From: JAAYCI01 sp964370045
GTDB lineage: Bacteria; Bacillota; Clostridia; Oscillospirales; Ruminococcaceae
NCBI GenBank assembly: GCA_964370045.1
Contig: CAYJGZ010000001.1
Span: 186,001 to 250,000, forward strand
Length of the DNA: 64,000 nt
Direction: 5' to 3'
In this document: positions 52,125-61,039 of the stretch, in pieces
Layout of the letters: every line of letters begins with the position of its first letter
Numbering within the stretch: position 1 is the stretch's first letter
Made by a program: the position numbers and the translations under genes
The notes under the pieces: generated by a model
What the model was told of the DNA's origin: nothing
The model's database searches: none
What the model saw: the letters and a program-made list of their open reading frames with translations, nothing else

Positions 52125-52183
52125 AAAGAGCAGATGCCCCTATGCCGTGTGGCTTTATGAGGGTGTCTGCTCTTTGTTTTTTT
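52125..52183. terminator. Bidirectional terminator overlapping yihY 3' end
   Basis: AAAGAGCAGA (52125-52134) pairs with TCTGCTCTTT (52166-52175), followed by GTTTTTTT on the plus strand and TTATTTT on the minus strand. The 3' arm lies inside the last codons of the YihY gene. Confidence 0.8.
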
Positions 52184-53219
52184 GTGGAGGTGTGCTTTGA
52201 GCATCCTCGCCCCGGGGTGCGGGGGGCGGTGTGCACTCTTTTTGCGCAGAAGAGCCTGCTTGCGACTTTTTTGCTTTGCGGCGCTTGTTCCAGCAGATGA
52301 GATAGGACACAAGGTTTTGCTTTGTGCGGCGCAGTGCAATATCCACGCCGTATTGCTCCCGCTCGGCTTTGCCAAAGCGGTATTCCGAGATGGAGGCATT
52401 TAGCACAGCACCCAAGAGTACAATCAAGGCGGAAAGGTTGAGCCAAAAAATGAGAACAATCACCGTGCTGAGCGCACCATAGCCGGACCATATGCGGGTG
52501 GAAAAGTGAATGTACAGCGTGAAGGCCTGCACCAAAAGCAACAGCCCTGCGGTGGCAAACGCCGCACCCGGTATCACATGCCTAAGCTTTAGCTTTACCG
52601 CAGGTGTAGTGCGATACACTAAGAGCAACATACAAAAGAGAAAGCCCACTGCTACAAGAAATTTGAGCTCGAAAACCCAGCTGATTATGTAGGATAGCCA
52701 GGGTATACGCCTCTCAAAAATACTTGCAAGTAGCTCGCCAAAGCTAAATAAAAGCAAAAATGCGATGAGCAAAAGTATAATCAAAAGAATGGTGATAATT
52801 GAAAGCAGACGCTTCACGATAAAGTTTGTGGAATCGGGGATGCCGTAAGCCTTGTTCATTCCGCGGCGCAGATGGCTAACACCCTTGGCGGAAGACCAAA
52901 CGGCAACGAGGGCACCTATGGACAAAAGGCTGCCGTTGGTAGGGCTGAGCAGCCCCTCCACGAGGGGGTGTATAATGTCTATTGCTTGTGGCGGAATAAC
53001 TGTGTCCAGGTAGCTAAGCGTTGTTGTGGGGTTTACCCCGAAAAGGGGGAGTAGGTTTCCTATTACAATAACCAGCGGGAAAATAGACAAAAGTAAATAG
53101 TACGCAATGACGATGGAGGTAAGGCGAATTTCGGTGCCAACAAAGCGCTCTTTGAGTATGGGGGTGAATTTTTTTGCCACTTTTGCTAAATTGGCTTTGC
53201 TGAAACTTGCCTTGTTCAT
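52155..53219 (-). CDS. YihY/virulence-factor BrkB family membrane protein
   Basis: 354 residues with about six membrane helices. YihY features are TSIVIAYYLLLSIFPLVIVIG near residue 35, VAVWSSAKGVSHLRRGMNKAYG, and SGYGALSTVIVLIFWLNLSALIVLLGA. Once called ribonuclease BN, the family is now regarded as membrane proteins of uncertain, perhaps transport, function. The cytoplasmic C-terminal tail (about 300-354) is Lys/Gln/Pro-rich. GGA lies upstream of ATG. The stop is inside the terminator hairpin shared with the neighbouring convergent gene. Confidence 0.9.
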   Translation of the reverse strand: MNKASFSKANLAKVAKKFTPILKERFVGTEIRLTSIVIAYYLLLSIFPLVIVIGNLLPLFGVNPTTTLSYLDTVIPPQAIDIIHPLVEGLLSPTNGSLLSIGALVAVWSSAKGVSHLRRGMNKAYGIPDSTNFIVKRLLSIITILLIILLLIAFLLLFSFGELLASIFERRIPWLSYIISWVFELKFLVAVGFLFCMLLLVYRTTPAVKLKLRHVIPGAAFATAGLLLLVQAFTLYIHFSTRIWSGYGALSTVIVLIFWLNLSALIVLLGAVLNASISEYRFGKAEREQYGVDIALRRTKQNLVSYLICWNKRRKAKKSQAGSSAQKECTPPPAPRGEDAQSTPPQKNKEQTPS

Positions 53220-53320
53220 GCGGTGTCCTTTCCGATAGTATTAAAAGTGTGGCTGTGAAGTATAGGTTTTTGGGGCTTGAGCGCAAAAAAAGCAAGAGTG
53301 ACTATGCAAAAAACTATGCA

Positions 53321-53812
53321 CTATAAGGTGTTCGCCTGCTCCGTGGCCGCACGTATATAGCTGAGCGCAGTGGTGGTATTTGAGCGTATTTCCTCGTCGC
53401 TGAGCGGACGAACCACCTTTGCAGGGCGACCGAAAGCCAAAACACCGCTCGGTATGTGTGTGCCGCCCGTGACAAGCGAGCCTGCGCCCACTATGCAGTT
53501 TTCGCCCACAATAGCGCCGTCCATTACAATGCTTCCCATGCCTATGACAGTGTTGCCCTCGATGGTGCACCCGTGCAGGATGCACCCATGACCCACGGTG
53601 ACGCCGCTACCCACCGAGAGCATCTCGCCGCATCGTGTGTGAAGCACGCAAGCGTCCTGTATGTTTGTGCGCTCGCCCACAAGAACATTGCCCACATCGC
53701 CACGGATGACGGTGTTGTACCACACACTGCTCTTGGCACCTATGCGTACATCTCCCTGCACAAGCGCACCCTGCATGATTTTTGCACTGCTGTCGATTTG
53801 CGGTGATGACAC
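53321..53812 (-). CDS. Gamma-class carbonic anhydrase-like hexapeptide protein
   Basis: 163 residues, a left-handed beta-helix of hexapeptide repeats (MQGALVQGDVRIGAKSSVW, VIRGDVGNVLVGERTNIQD). The metal-binding His residues of the gamma carbonic anhydrase/YrdA/PaaY family are visible in CVLHTRCG and VGHGCILHGC. The C-terminal helix closes with DEEIRSNTTTALSYI. Activity as carbonic anhydrase or as an acyl-CoA-related enzyme cannot be told apart from sequence. The start is GTG 53812 with GGGGGG nine bases before it. It lies downstream of proC on the same strand. Confidence 0.9.
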   Translation of the reverse strand: MSSPQIDSSAKIMQGALVQGDVRIGAKSSVWYNTVIRGDVGNVLVGERTNIQDACVLHTRCGEMLSVGSGVTVGHGCILHGCTIEGNTVIGMGSIVMDGAIVGENCIVGAGSLVTGGTHIPSGVLAFGRPAKVVRPLSDEEIRSNTTTALSYIRAATEQANTL

Positions 53813-53907
53813 GTTTATGAGCCCCCCTTTTTCGAGAATACTGATACGTAGTGTAGCTTTTTCGGCTTAAAAAAAAGCGTGAATTTATGACTGTTGCAGG
53901 TGCAGCA

Positions 53908-54744
53908 TCAAGACTTTCCCAGCTGCTCCATGCGCTTTTTGCTTTGGGCAACAGCGTCCATTACAGCCGCACGAAAGCCGCCGCTCTCCAGCGCATGTAC
54001 ACCTGCTATTGTGCCGCCGCCGGGCGAGCATACATCGTCCTTTAGCTGTGCGGGGTGGCGGCCTGTCTTTTGTGCAAGTGCCGCAGCACCTGCAAGTGTT
54101 TGTGTGGCAAGCAGCAAAGCCACATCACGGGAAAGCCCCTGCTCTACGCCACCGTCTGCCAGCGCCTCTATGAAAAGATATGCAAACGCAGGGCCGCATC
54201 CGCTTACGGCGGTGAGCGCGTCCATCTGTGCCTCGGGCAGGATGACGCTGATGCCCACCGCATCAAACAGTGCTTTACACGCTGCTAAGTCCTCCTCGGT
54301 GGCGCTGCCTGCAGGGGATATGCCACAGCATCCTTTGCCTGCCATCATGGGGGTGTTTGGCATTACACGTATTGCACGTGAATTTGGGCAGAGGCTTTCG
54401 AGTGTTGCAAGTGTAAGCCCCCCCACGATGGAGACGAGTAGCTTTTGGGAGGATATTTGCCCACCCACAGCGCCTAAAAGCGAGTGGACATACTGCGGCT
54501 TCACCGCAAGTATAAGTACGTCACACTCGGTGGCAAGTGCTTTGGCGGCTGTTTGCTCTGTGCCGTTTAATTGGGTCTTTACGCCGTATTTTTGTGAAAG
54601 CTCTGCAAGGCGCTGCTCGCTTATGTCACACAGGGTGACGTTTTGCGCACACAGCGCACCTGCCGCAAGCGCACCTGCCAAAATGGCCTCGCACATGCGG
54701 CCCGCCCCTATAAAAGCTACCCGCTTTTCAAAAAACATGTACAC
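53908..54744 (-). CDS. proC: Pyrroline-5-carboxylate reductase
   Basis: 278 residues. It reduces pyrroline-5-carboxylate to proline with NAD(P)H. The Rossmann motif is FIGAGRMCEAILAG (near residue 11), VILAVKPQYV follows, RVMPNTPMMAGKG is mid-protein, and the C-terminal domain has TAVSGCGPAFAYLFIEALADGG and the DDVCSPGGGTIAGV signature. The start is either GTG 54744 (AAAGGA five bases away) or ATG 54738 two codons later. Gene for a carbonic anhydrase-like protein follows 95 bp downstream. Confidence 0.95.
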   Translation of the reverse strand: MYMFFEKRVAFIGAGRMCEAILAGALAAGALCAQNVTLCDISEQRLAELSQKYGVKTQLNGTEQTAAKALATECDVLILAVKPQYVHSLLGAVGGQISSQKLLVSIVGGLTLATLESLCPNSRAIRVMPNTPMMAGKGCCGISPAGSATEEDLAACKALFDAVGISVILPEAQMDALTAVSGCGPAFAYLFIEALADGGVEQGLSRDVALLLATQTLAGAAALAQKTGRHPAQLKDDVCSPGGGTIAGVHALESGGFRAAVMDAVAQSKKRMEQLGKS

Positions 54745-54866
54745 TACCGTCCTTTCGCATATAACAATGTGTAAAAGTGTTCTGAGTGAAAATATAACTC
54801 AATAGGTGAAATGGTTTGCGGTATTGCCCAAAGCAAAATAAAAATGCAGGGCACAGCTGAATAATA

Positions 54867-54896
54867 CAAAACGCCCCATTTAACACAGGGCGTTTG
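54867..54896 (-). terminator. pgsA terminator
   Basis: AAACGCCC (54869-54876) pairs with GGGCGTTT (54888-54895), followed by TTGTATT on the minus strand, 20 bp after the pgsA stop. Confidence 0.75.
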
Positions 54897-54916
54897 ATGT
54901 GTGGGTGAAGAAAAAA

Positions 54917-55483
54917 TCAATGTTGCTCCTCGGGCGCGGCGATTTGAGAGGTGGAGTTTAACGCTTGTGATTTGTAGCGCACGAATGTGGGAATGTACAA
55001 AACACCGGCGGCAAAGGCGAGCACTGTTACAAACGCCATCATTATCGCCTTTATAGGCATCGGAATGTCCGGAAGCAGTATTAAAAGGAAGGTGAGTGCG
55101 TAAAAAAGCGATGTTACCACCTTTCCGAACCAGCGAGAGCTTTCGATGCGCACATTGCTTTGCACCAGCCACAGCCCCAAAACAAGCATGGTGAACTCCC
55201 GAAAGAGTATCAGCGCAAAGAATATCCAAAGCTCGGGCCAGCGAACAACAAGCATGATGCACACGGTTACCTGAGTGAGCTTGTCCGCGGCGGGGTCCAG
55301 CACCTTGCCTACATTGGTTATCCAGCCAAAACGGCGTGCCAAAAAGCCGTCGGCAACATCTGTAATTCCCGATAATGCCAAAACCAAGGCGGCGATAAGC
55401 GTGTTGTCGGATAGCATCTGCCACACAAAAAAGGGAATGAGCAGTATGCGAAAAACGGACAGGATGTTTGGTATATGTCTCAT
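54917..55483 (-). CDS. pgsA: CDP-diacylglycerol--glycerol-3-phosphate 3-phosphatidyltransferase
   Basis: 188 residues of the CDP-alcohol phosphotransferase family, making phosphatidylglycerol phosphate at the membrane. The signature is complete in DVADGFLARRFGWITNVGKV then LDPAADKLT (the D-x2-DG-x2-AR-x8-G-x3-D-x3-D motif), near residues 45-75. Several helices follow (VCIMLVVRWPELWIFFALILFREF). ATG 55483 has GGGGG eight bases upstream; the longer frame to 55579 is rejected. It sits upstream of proC, separated by a terminator. Confidence 0.95.
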   Translation of the reverse strand: MRHIPNILSVFRILLIPFFVWQMLSDNTLIAALVLALSGITDVADGFLARRFGWITNVGKVLDPAADKLTQVTVCIMLVVRWPELWIFFALILFREFTMLVLGLWLVQSNVRIESSRWFGKVVTSLFYALTFLLILLPDIPMPIKAIMMAFVTVLAFAAGVLYIPTFVRYKSQALNSTSQIAAPEEQH

Positions 55484-56039
55484 GAAAAATCCCCCTTTTA
55501 CGTGATAGCTAAACCAATGAGTGTTAATAAAAAATGAACGAAAGATGAAAACATTTTGCCGCACAAAATGTGAATTCATATTATTAGTATAGCATTGCTT
55601 TTATTTGTGTGCAAGATGAAAGTATGTAAAGGTGAAATTTTGGCAAATATGACACTTTTCGCACATGTGAAAATAAGGGGCAATATTGTGAATGTTATTT
55701 AGATGTTGTTGATGTGAAAATAAAGGCATATTTTGTTAAAGTTTGCCGGTTTTGCACACGAAAAGGCTTGAATGTGAGGTAGGGAGTGTGGCAAAACCCA
55801 AAATATTTGCTTTTGTCCATATCAAATGACGAAAAAGTGTGACACAGATGACTGTGGTGTGTTATAATGCTTAGTTGATAAACGAACATGTCATAAGTGT
55901 AGCGTGTGGTCTGTTGCGCTTGTGATAAGTTGCGCAGGGCATCGCCATAGGCGTAGTGCCTAAACGGAAAATAATTTGCCTTGTTGGCACTTGAGCTTGT
56001 GTTGTAGTGTGCTGCTCAATGTTTCGCACGGAGGAAAAT
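55484..56039. other. 556-bp spacer pgsA / diguanylate cyclase
   Basis: It contains the promoter at 55839-55868 and a roughly 165-nt leader of the diguanylate cyclase with a hairpin GGCA-tc-GCC-ata-GGC-gtag-TGCC (55938-55960). The remaining part (55500-55830) is AT-rich with no gene or repeat. Confidence 0.5.
55839..55868 (+). promoter_or_regulatory. Promoter of diguanylate cyclase gene
   Basis: GTGACA (55839-55844), 18 bp, TATAAT (55863-55868). The transcript would start about 165 nt before the ATG. Confidence 0.6.
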
Positions 56040-57218
56040 ATGTTTGGTAAACTGAAGAATCTGTTGAGCCTTCCGCTATCGCCCTCGGAGCGGGTAGGCT
56101 TTAAGCTGGAACTGATGAATATAATGCGCATTCCGCTAATTTTTGTGGCGATACTTGTTGCGATTTTTGAGGCGGTGATGCTGGTACTGGCGTTTGTTCG
56201 CCCCCCGTCGGATGATAGGCATGTTTTTGTTGCGCTGTATAGTATTCTTTTGGGCATTACGGTAATTGCTATCCTTGTGCTGTCATTGGGATACAGCGGC
56301 TTCAAAAAGTGTCCCGGCGTGTTTTTAATGTTGTCCCAGATGTATGCGCTGTTTATCTGCCTTTGGGGCAGCTACATGACCGCATTTACGTATAGGTACA
56401 GTGCGGATTTAGCGGTGTTCATGTACGTGATACTGATTGCGGCGCTGGTGATACCCTCATCCTCGTGGCAGGCGTTTTTGATTTATGCCATCAATGAAAT
56501 TGTGTTTCTTTATATGATGTACCAGCAGGTGGGCGAGGGAATAGACACATATAGTGGGCTTGTGAATAGCATTATTGCCACTATGCTTGCTATTGCTGTG
56601 AGCTCTATACTATACCAATATAGGATGCGCAACTACTGCAACCACATCACAATTACCGAAAAGAACAGCGAGATAATGGCGATGAACAAGCGCCTGCAGG
56701 AGCTTGTGTATTTGGATACGCTGACCGGCGCACATAATAGGCGATATTTGGATGAGAAAATGGCGGATGAGCTTGCGCTTGCACGAGGAAAAAAGCAGGA
56801 TACCTGTATGATGATGATGGACCTTGATAACTTTAAGCAATATAACGATACATACGGCCATCAGGCGGGCGATGTATGTCTTAAAACATTTGCGCAGATA
56901 CTGGGAGAGTTTATGCAGGGCAGGATGGGAAGCTTTGTGCGGTATGGTGGCGAGGAGTTTTTGCTAATGTTGCACGGATGCAGTGCCAAGGGGGGTGCGC
57001 AAATGGCGGAGGAGTTGCGCAGTAGGCTGGTGGAAAAGGCTATTGAACATAAAGGTGACCCCACGGGATACCTCACCGTGAGCATAGGCTTGTGTGCGAG
57101 CGACGCAAAGGATGATGCACCGCTGAGCAGCCTTATAAACGAAGCTGACCAGGCGCTGTATATTGCGAAATTTGCGGGTAGAAACAGGGTGAAAATCCAC
57201 TATTCGGGGCTTGTGTAG
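56040..57218 (+). CDS. Membrane diguanylate cyclase (GGDEF)
   Basis: 392 residues. Six hydrophobic helices (about residues 25-205) form an N-terminal membrane sensor; a short coil (NSEIMAMNKRLQELVYLDTLTG) leads to the GGDEF domain. The catalytic signature is RYGGEEFLLML near 302-310, with MMDLDNFKQYNDTYGHQAGD before it. The GGEEF form is active in the family. No RxxD inhibitory site stands five residues before GGEEF, so product inhibition may be weak. It makes cyclic di-GMP, opposed by the HD-GYP protein at 27055. GGAGG lies nine bases before ATG; a terminator follows. Confidence 0.92.
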   Translation: MFGKLKNLLSLPLSPSERVGFKLELMNIMRIPLIFVAILVAIFEAVMLVLAFVRPPSDDRHVFVALYSILLGITVIAILVLSLGYSGFKKCPGVFLMLSQMYALFICLWGSYMTAFTYRYSADLAVFMYVILIAALVIPSSSWQAFLIYAINEIVFLYMMYQQVGEGIDTYSGLVNSIIATMLAIAVSSILYQYRMRNYCNHITITEKNSEIMAMNKRLQELVYLDTLTGAHNRRYLDEKMADELALARGKKQDTCMMMMDLDNFKQYNDTYGHQAGDVCLKTFAQILGEFMQGRMGSFVRYGGEEFLLMLHGCSAKGGAQMAEELRSRLVEKAIEHKGDPTGYLTVSIGLCASDAKDDAPLSSLINEADQALYIAKFAGRNRVKIHYSGLV

Positions 57219-57301
57219 TATTGGTAGTGGGATAGCGGTTAGTTAAAGGACTGCTTTGAGCTGTGAATGTGGCTGTGAGAATACACTTGGTTAATAAGAC
57301 G

Positions 57302-57351
57302 GACCGCTTGACAAAGGGTGAGAATGATTTGCCCCGTCGGGCGGTTTTTTT
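57302..57351 (+). terminator. Terminator of diguanylate cyclase gene
   Basis: ACCGCTTGAC (57303-57312) pairs with GTCGGGCGGT (57336-57345) using two G-U pairs, followed by seven T. Confidence 0.8.
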
Positions 57352-57457
57352 GTGTGTGAAAACCGCAGAGTAATGGTGATAACAGCTGAAAGCTGTGGTC
57401 GTAGCAAAAGGCTTTTTGGGCTTGTGCACAGACAGTGCGCTGAAACAAGGTATTTTC

Positions 57458-57487
57458 TTGACAAGTAAAGGTTTTGAGATTTATAAT
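57458..57487 (+). promoter_or_regulatory. Strong sigma-70-type promoter of glyQS
   Basis: TTGACA (57458-57463), 18 bp, TATAAT (57482-57487), giving a leader of about 155 nt. Confidence 0.8.
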
Positions 57488-57648
57488 TGCGTGAGTGCAC
57501 AATAAAACTTGTACTTGCGTTGGAAACGACATTTTCTCTCATGGATGAAGCCCGGTGCTTGTATGTGGTGCTGTGGCGACAACGTGTGCCTGAAAATGAA
57601 AATAAGCTGTGCGTTTTTGCCAAGCGCACAATACAATGGAGAGAAAAC

Positions 57649-59034
57649 ATGAAAAATACGGAAAAAACCATGGATATGATTTCGGCTCTATGTCGCAACA
57701 GAGGATTTATATTCCCCGGGAGCGAAATTTACGGAGGCCTTGCCAACACATGGGACTACGGTCCGTTGGGGGTGGAGTTCAAAAACAACGTAAAGCGTGC
57801 GTGGTGGAAAAAGTTTGTGCAGGAAAGCCCCACAAATGTAGGGCTGGACAGCGCAATTTTGATGAACCCCGAGGTGTGGATGGCAACGGGGCATGTGGGT
57901 GGCTTTTCCGACCCGCTCATGGACTGTCGTGCGTGTAAAATGCGCTACCGTGCGGATGTGCTGATAGAGGAAAGCGGCGAAAACCCCGCAGGCATGGACG
58001 ACGTGCAGATGGCGGAATATATAAAGAAAGAGGGCATCGTGTGCCCAAACTGCGGAAAGTCCGACTTTACGGACATTCGCAAGTTTAACCTGATGTTCAA
58101 AACGCACATGGGTGTGACAGAGGACGCGAAAAACGAGGTGTACCTGCGCCCTGAGACAGCCCAGGGTATTTTTGTGAACTTTTCGGCGGTGCAACGCACC
58201 ACCCGCAAAAAAATCCCCTTTGGCGTGTGCCAGGTGGGCAAGAGCTTTCGCAATGAGATTACGCCGGGCAACTTCACGTTCCGCACAAGGGAATTTGAGC
58301 AGATGGAGATGGAGTTTTTCTGCAAGCCCGGAACGGACATAGAGTGGTTTGAGTACTGGGAAGAGTTTTGCAAGCAGTGGCTTTTCAGCATTGGCATTGC
58401 GCCTGAAAACCTGCGTATGCGTGCACATGAGGGGGACGAGCTGAGCTTTTACTCCAAGGCGACCACCGACATAGAGTATCTGTTCCCCTTTGGGTGGGGC
58501 GAGCTGTGGGGCATTGCGGACCGCACCGACTACGACCTTGGCCGTCACAACGAGCGCAGTGGTAAAGAGCAGGAGTACTTTGACCCCGAGACGAACGAAC
58601 ATTATGTGCCGTATGTGGTGGAGCCTGCTCTTGGGGCGGACCGCATGGCGCTGGCGCTTTTGGTGGACGCATACGACGAGGAGATACTGACGGACGACAA
58701 GGGCAAGGAGGACAAGCGCATTGTGCTGCGCCTGCACCCGTATCTTGCGCCGTACAAAGTGGCGGTGTTGCCGCTTTCTAAAAAGCTTTCGGAGGATGCA
58801 CAGCAGCTGTATCACAAGCTGATGAAAGAAATGTCGGTAGACTACGACGACACCGGCTCTATAGGCAAGCGCTACCGCAGGCAGGACGAGGTGGGCACGC
58901 CGTTTTGCATCACGTACGACTTTGACAGCAAAGAGGACGGCTGTGTGACTGTGCGTAGCAGAGACACGATGGAGCAGGTGCGCATTTCGATGGAGGAAGT
59001 GTCGCAGTGGATTGCGCAGAGAGTGGCGTTTTAG
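57649..59034 (+). CDS. glyQS: Glycyl-tRNA synthetase, single-chain type
   Basis: 461 residues of the class II homodimeric type found in many Gram-positives. Motifs: NRGFIFPGSEIYGGLANTWD at the N-terminus, RPETAQGIFVNF, motif 2 in SFRNEITPGNFTFRTREFE near 197-215, and motif 3 in GADRMALAL near 330. The zinc-binding ribbon CPNCGKSDF is in the insertion near 140. The C-terminal anticodon-binding domain starts at YKVAVLPLSKKLS. ATG 57649 with GGAGAG is chosen over the in-frame upstream start, which lies inside the promoter region. Confidence 0.97.
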   Translation: MKNTEKTMDMISALCRNRGFIFPGSEIYGGLANTWDYGPLGVEFKNNVKRAWWKKFVQESPTNVGLDSAILMNPEVWMATGHVGGFSDPLMDCRACKMRYRADVLIEESGENPAGMDDVQMAEYIKKEGIVCPNCGKSDFTDIRKFNLMFKTHMGVTEDAKNEVYLRPETAQGIFVNFSAVQRTTRKKIPFGVCQVGKSFRNEITPGNFTFRTREFEQMEMEFFCKPGTDIEWFEYWEEFCKQWLFSIGIAPENLRMRAHEGDELSFYSKATTDIEYLFPFGWGELWGIADRTDYDLGRHNERSGKEQEYFDPETNEHYVPYVVEPALGADRMALALLVDAYDEEILTDDKGKEDKRIVLRLHPYLAPYKVAVLPLSKKLSEDAQQLYHKLMKEMSVDYDDTGSIGKRYRRQDEVGTPFCITYDFDSKEDGCVTVRSRDTMEQVRISMEEVSQWIAQRVAF

Positions 59035-59394
59035 GCGCTTTCAACTCGTGTAGACACTGATTAAGCGACTAAAAAGTAATGCGATGCAGCCGGGTGAGGA
59101 GGGGTTTCTTCCGGCTGTGCGCATAGGTGAAACGGCGCATAAAAGTGAATGCCGGCCTGTGTGCCGTAGATGCGCACAGGGTGCGAGAGTGCGTGTGAAA
59201 AGCAAAGTAGTACTTTTAGGTAACATATTTATAGATTAAAACAAAAAATATGCAAGTTGTTACTGAACTGTTACCGCACAGGGCTATAATATTGGAAAGT
59301 AGGGACACGCTCTACTTGATAGAAGCAACACGGAAACGGGTATGCTTTGCGGTATAATACAAAATAGAGATGCTAAAATCGGGGAGTGACATGT
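59035..59394. other. 360-bp spacer glyQS / sugar transferase
   Basis: It holds a short sequence shared with other gene ends (59043-59063), the GC-rich hairpin region (59080-59200), and two TATAAT -10-like sites (59285-59290, 59353-59358) without convincing -35 boxes. Confidence 0.5.
59080..59200 (+). ncRNA. GC-rich region with consecutive hairpins (candidate structured RNA)
   Basis: After glyQS, GCAGCCGG (59086-59093) pairs with CCGGCTGT (59111-59118), and CCTGTGTGC with GCGCACAGG (about 59156-59181). GCGCAT repeats lie between them. The stretch is much more GC-rich than the rest of the spacer and codes for nothing convincing. It may be the glyQS 3' end, a leader of the next gene, or an independent RNA. 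Strand is assumed from neighbouring genes. Confidence 0.3.
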
Positions 59395-60768
59395 ATGAAC
59401 AAGCGCAATGCACTGGCGACGTTTGACTTTTTCAGGGTGTTGTGGGATGTGCTGTGCATAGTAGGTGCATATGCGGCAAGTGTAGTGGTGTACACACTGA
59501 CAATAGGCAGGTGGGTAGGAGTAAACTACCTGTGGATGGGCTTTGTGTATGTGCTTATATTTGTGCTGGCTATGTTTGTGATGCGCATGTACAACATAAC
59601 GACATTCTACTACCTCGACCGAATGCTCATGAGGGTGATGAGTGCGTCTGCGCTTTCCGCAGTATCCATTGCAATGATGGTGTTTATGCTACAGCTTACT
59701 ACGGTTAGCAGATATTTTTACGTTATGTTTTGCCTGTCGAGTATGGGAGTGGTGCTTTGCCAAAGAATAATTCATCGCAAGCTGAAATCCCGCAAGAGCA
59801 AGGAAAAAATGACGCGAGTTTTGTTTGTGGGAGACAAAGAGATTTATGCAAAGTTCAAATCCTACACAGATAAAACAGCGCTGAACCAAAATTTTATTGC
59901 GAATTTAATGGCGAGCAGCCCACTGATTAACACGCCCGAGAGATTTGAGCAGTACATAATAAATAATCAGGTGGACGAAGTTGCTATTGTGTACCAAAAT
60001 GAGATGGATTTTGACTACAAAGAGTATATGAGCGTGTGTGAGGATATGGGCATTACGGTGCGCCTTGTTATGGATATGGTGGAGATGCCCACGGCGCAAA
60101 GATATGTGAACAGCGTGGGTACATACCCTGTGCTGACATACCACAGTGTATCCATGAATCAGGCGCAAATTTTCTTTAAGTCCTTGTTTGATGTGGTGGC
60201 GGCGACGCTTGGTGTTGTACTGCTTTCGCCTGTGTTCCTGCTTACGGCGCTTGCGATTAAGCTGGAGTCCAAAGGGCCTGTGTTCTTTTGTCAAAAGCGT
60301 GTGGGGCAAAACGGCAAGGTGTTTGAGATAGTGAAGTTTCGCTCCATGTACATGGATGCGGAGGAGCGCAAAAAAGAGCTGATGGCTCAAAACAAGATAA
60401 AAGACGGCATGATGTTCAAAATGGACAATGACCCACGTGTGACGAAAGTGGGTAAGTTTATACGCAAAACGAGCATCGACGAGCTGCCCCAGCTGATAAA
60501 CGTGATAAAGCGTGAGATGAGCCTTGTGGGAACACGCCCGCCCACCGTGGACGAGGTGAAAAAGTACGAGCGTGGGCATCGCCGCCGCATAAGCATACGT
60601 CCCGGCATTACGGGCATATGGCAGGTGAGCGGACGCAGTAACATTGTGGATTTTGAGACAGTGGTGAAAATGGACAAGGAGTACATAGACAAGTGGTCTT
60701 TTGGGCTGGACATAAAGCTACTGTTTAAGACGGTGGCGGTGGTGTTCACCAACAAGGGTGCGTGCTAA
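59395..60768 (+). CDS. Polyprenyl-phosphate sugar-1-phosphate transferase (polysaccharide initiation)
   Basis: 457 residues, two-part architecture of the exopolysaccharide polyprenyl glycosylphosphotransferase family. Four N-terminal membrane helices (about 10-130) and a central nucleotide-binding-like region precede the catalytic bacterial sugar transferase domain (about 255-457): KSLFDVVAATLGVVLLSP (membrane anchor), CQKRVGQNGKVFEIVKFRSM, TKVGKFIRKTSIDELPQLI and SLVGTRPP. It transfers a sugar phosphate from a UDP-sugar to undecaprenyl phosphate, starting a capsule or exopolysaccharide repeat unit. No other polysaccharide gene follows. ATG 59395 has GGGGAG eight bases upstream. A terminator ends the unit. 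Confidence 0.93.
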   Translation: MNKRNALATFDFFRVLWDVLCIVGAYAASVVVYTLTIGRWVGVNYLWMGFVYVLIFVLAMFVMRMYNITTFYYLDRMLMRVMSASALSAVSIAMMVFMLQLTTVSRYFYVMFCLSSMGVVLCQRIIHRKLKSRKSKEKMTRVLFVGDKEIYAKFKSYTDKTALNQNFIANLMASSPLINTPERFEQYIINNQVDEVAIVYQNEMDFDYKEYMSVCEDMGITVRLVMDMVEMPTAQRYVNSVGTYPVLTYHSVSMNQAQIFFKSLFDVVAATLGVVLLSPVFLLTALAIKLESKGPVFFCQKRVGQNGKVFEIVKFRSMYMDAEERKKELMAQNKIKDGMMFKMDNDPRVTKVGKFIRKTSIDELPQLINVIKREMSLVGTRPPTVDEVKKYERGHRRRISIRPGITGIWQVSGRSNIVDFETVVKMDKEYIDKWSFGLDIKLLFKTVAVVFTNKGAC

Positions 60769-60864
60769 AAAGATTTTTGTTGCGGCTTTTTTGGCACATG
60801 TTTAATGTTGATGTAGGGCTTTGATGTCCTTACACATCTCTAAGCAGGAGAATGTTATGTGATT

Positions 60865-60907
60865 AAACAGGGGTTTTCCGTGAGAAATACGGCAAGCCCC
60901 TGTTTTT
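60865..60907 (+). terminator. Terminator of the sugar transferase gene
   Basis: AAACAGGGG with inner TTCCGT...ACGG pairs with CCCCTGTTTTT, ending in a T-run. Confidence 0.85.
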
Positions 60908-60937
60908 ATATGGTTGAAGCTTGCGTGTGAAGTTGGT

Positions 60938-60966
60938 TTGCGCAAAAGTTTATTTAGTAGTATAGT
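60938..60966 (+). promoter_or_regulatory. Promoter of the PqqD-like gene
   Basis: TTGCGC (60938-60943), 17 bp, TATAGT (60961-60966), about 150 bp before the ATG. Confidence 0.5.
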
Positions 60967-61008
60967 ACTGTGTGTGGTGCAAAGTGAACGGGCGCTATGA
61001 AAAAAGAA

Positions 61009-61039
61009 AATGCCAACAGGCCATACGGCTGTCGGCATT
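61009..61039. other. Hairpin in the PqqD-gene leader
   Basis: AATGCC-a-ACAG faces CTGT-c-GGCATT. On the minus strand it is followed by TTTTC and TTTTTTC, so it could terminate antisense transcripts, or act as an attenuator for the plus strand. Confidence 0.4.

Larger units (their letters stand above)
57219..57648. other. 430-bp spacer before glyQS
   Basis: It holds the terminator at 57302-57351 and the promoter at 57458-57487. The leader from about 57494 to 57648 includes a GTGCG...CGCAC hairpin (about 57608-57630). I see no T-box consensus (no GGTGG-N-ACCGCG-like segment), so leader control is not evident. Confidence 0.5.

Noticed and set aside
55871..56305. 144-codon minus-strand frame across the diguanylate cyclase start
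   Set aside because: Overlaps the promoter and first 265 bases of a well-supported gene; no motif or start signal.
57488..57648. T-box riboswitch upstream of glyQS
   Set aside because: Expected on family grounds, but no T-box consensus or specifier stem with terminator was found in the leader.
57688..58815. 375-codon minus-strand frame opposite glyQS
   Set aside because: Antisense to a clear glycyl-tRNA synthetase; Arg/His/Leu-rich shadow of the GC3 pattern.
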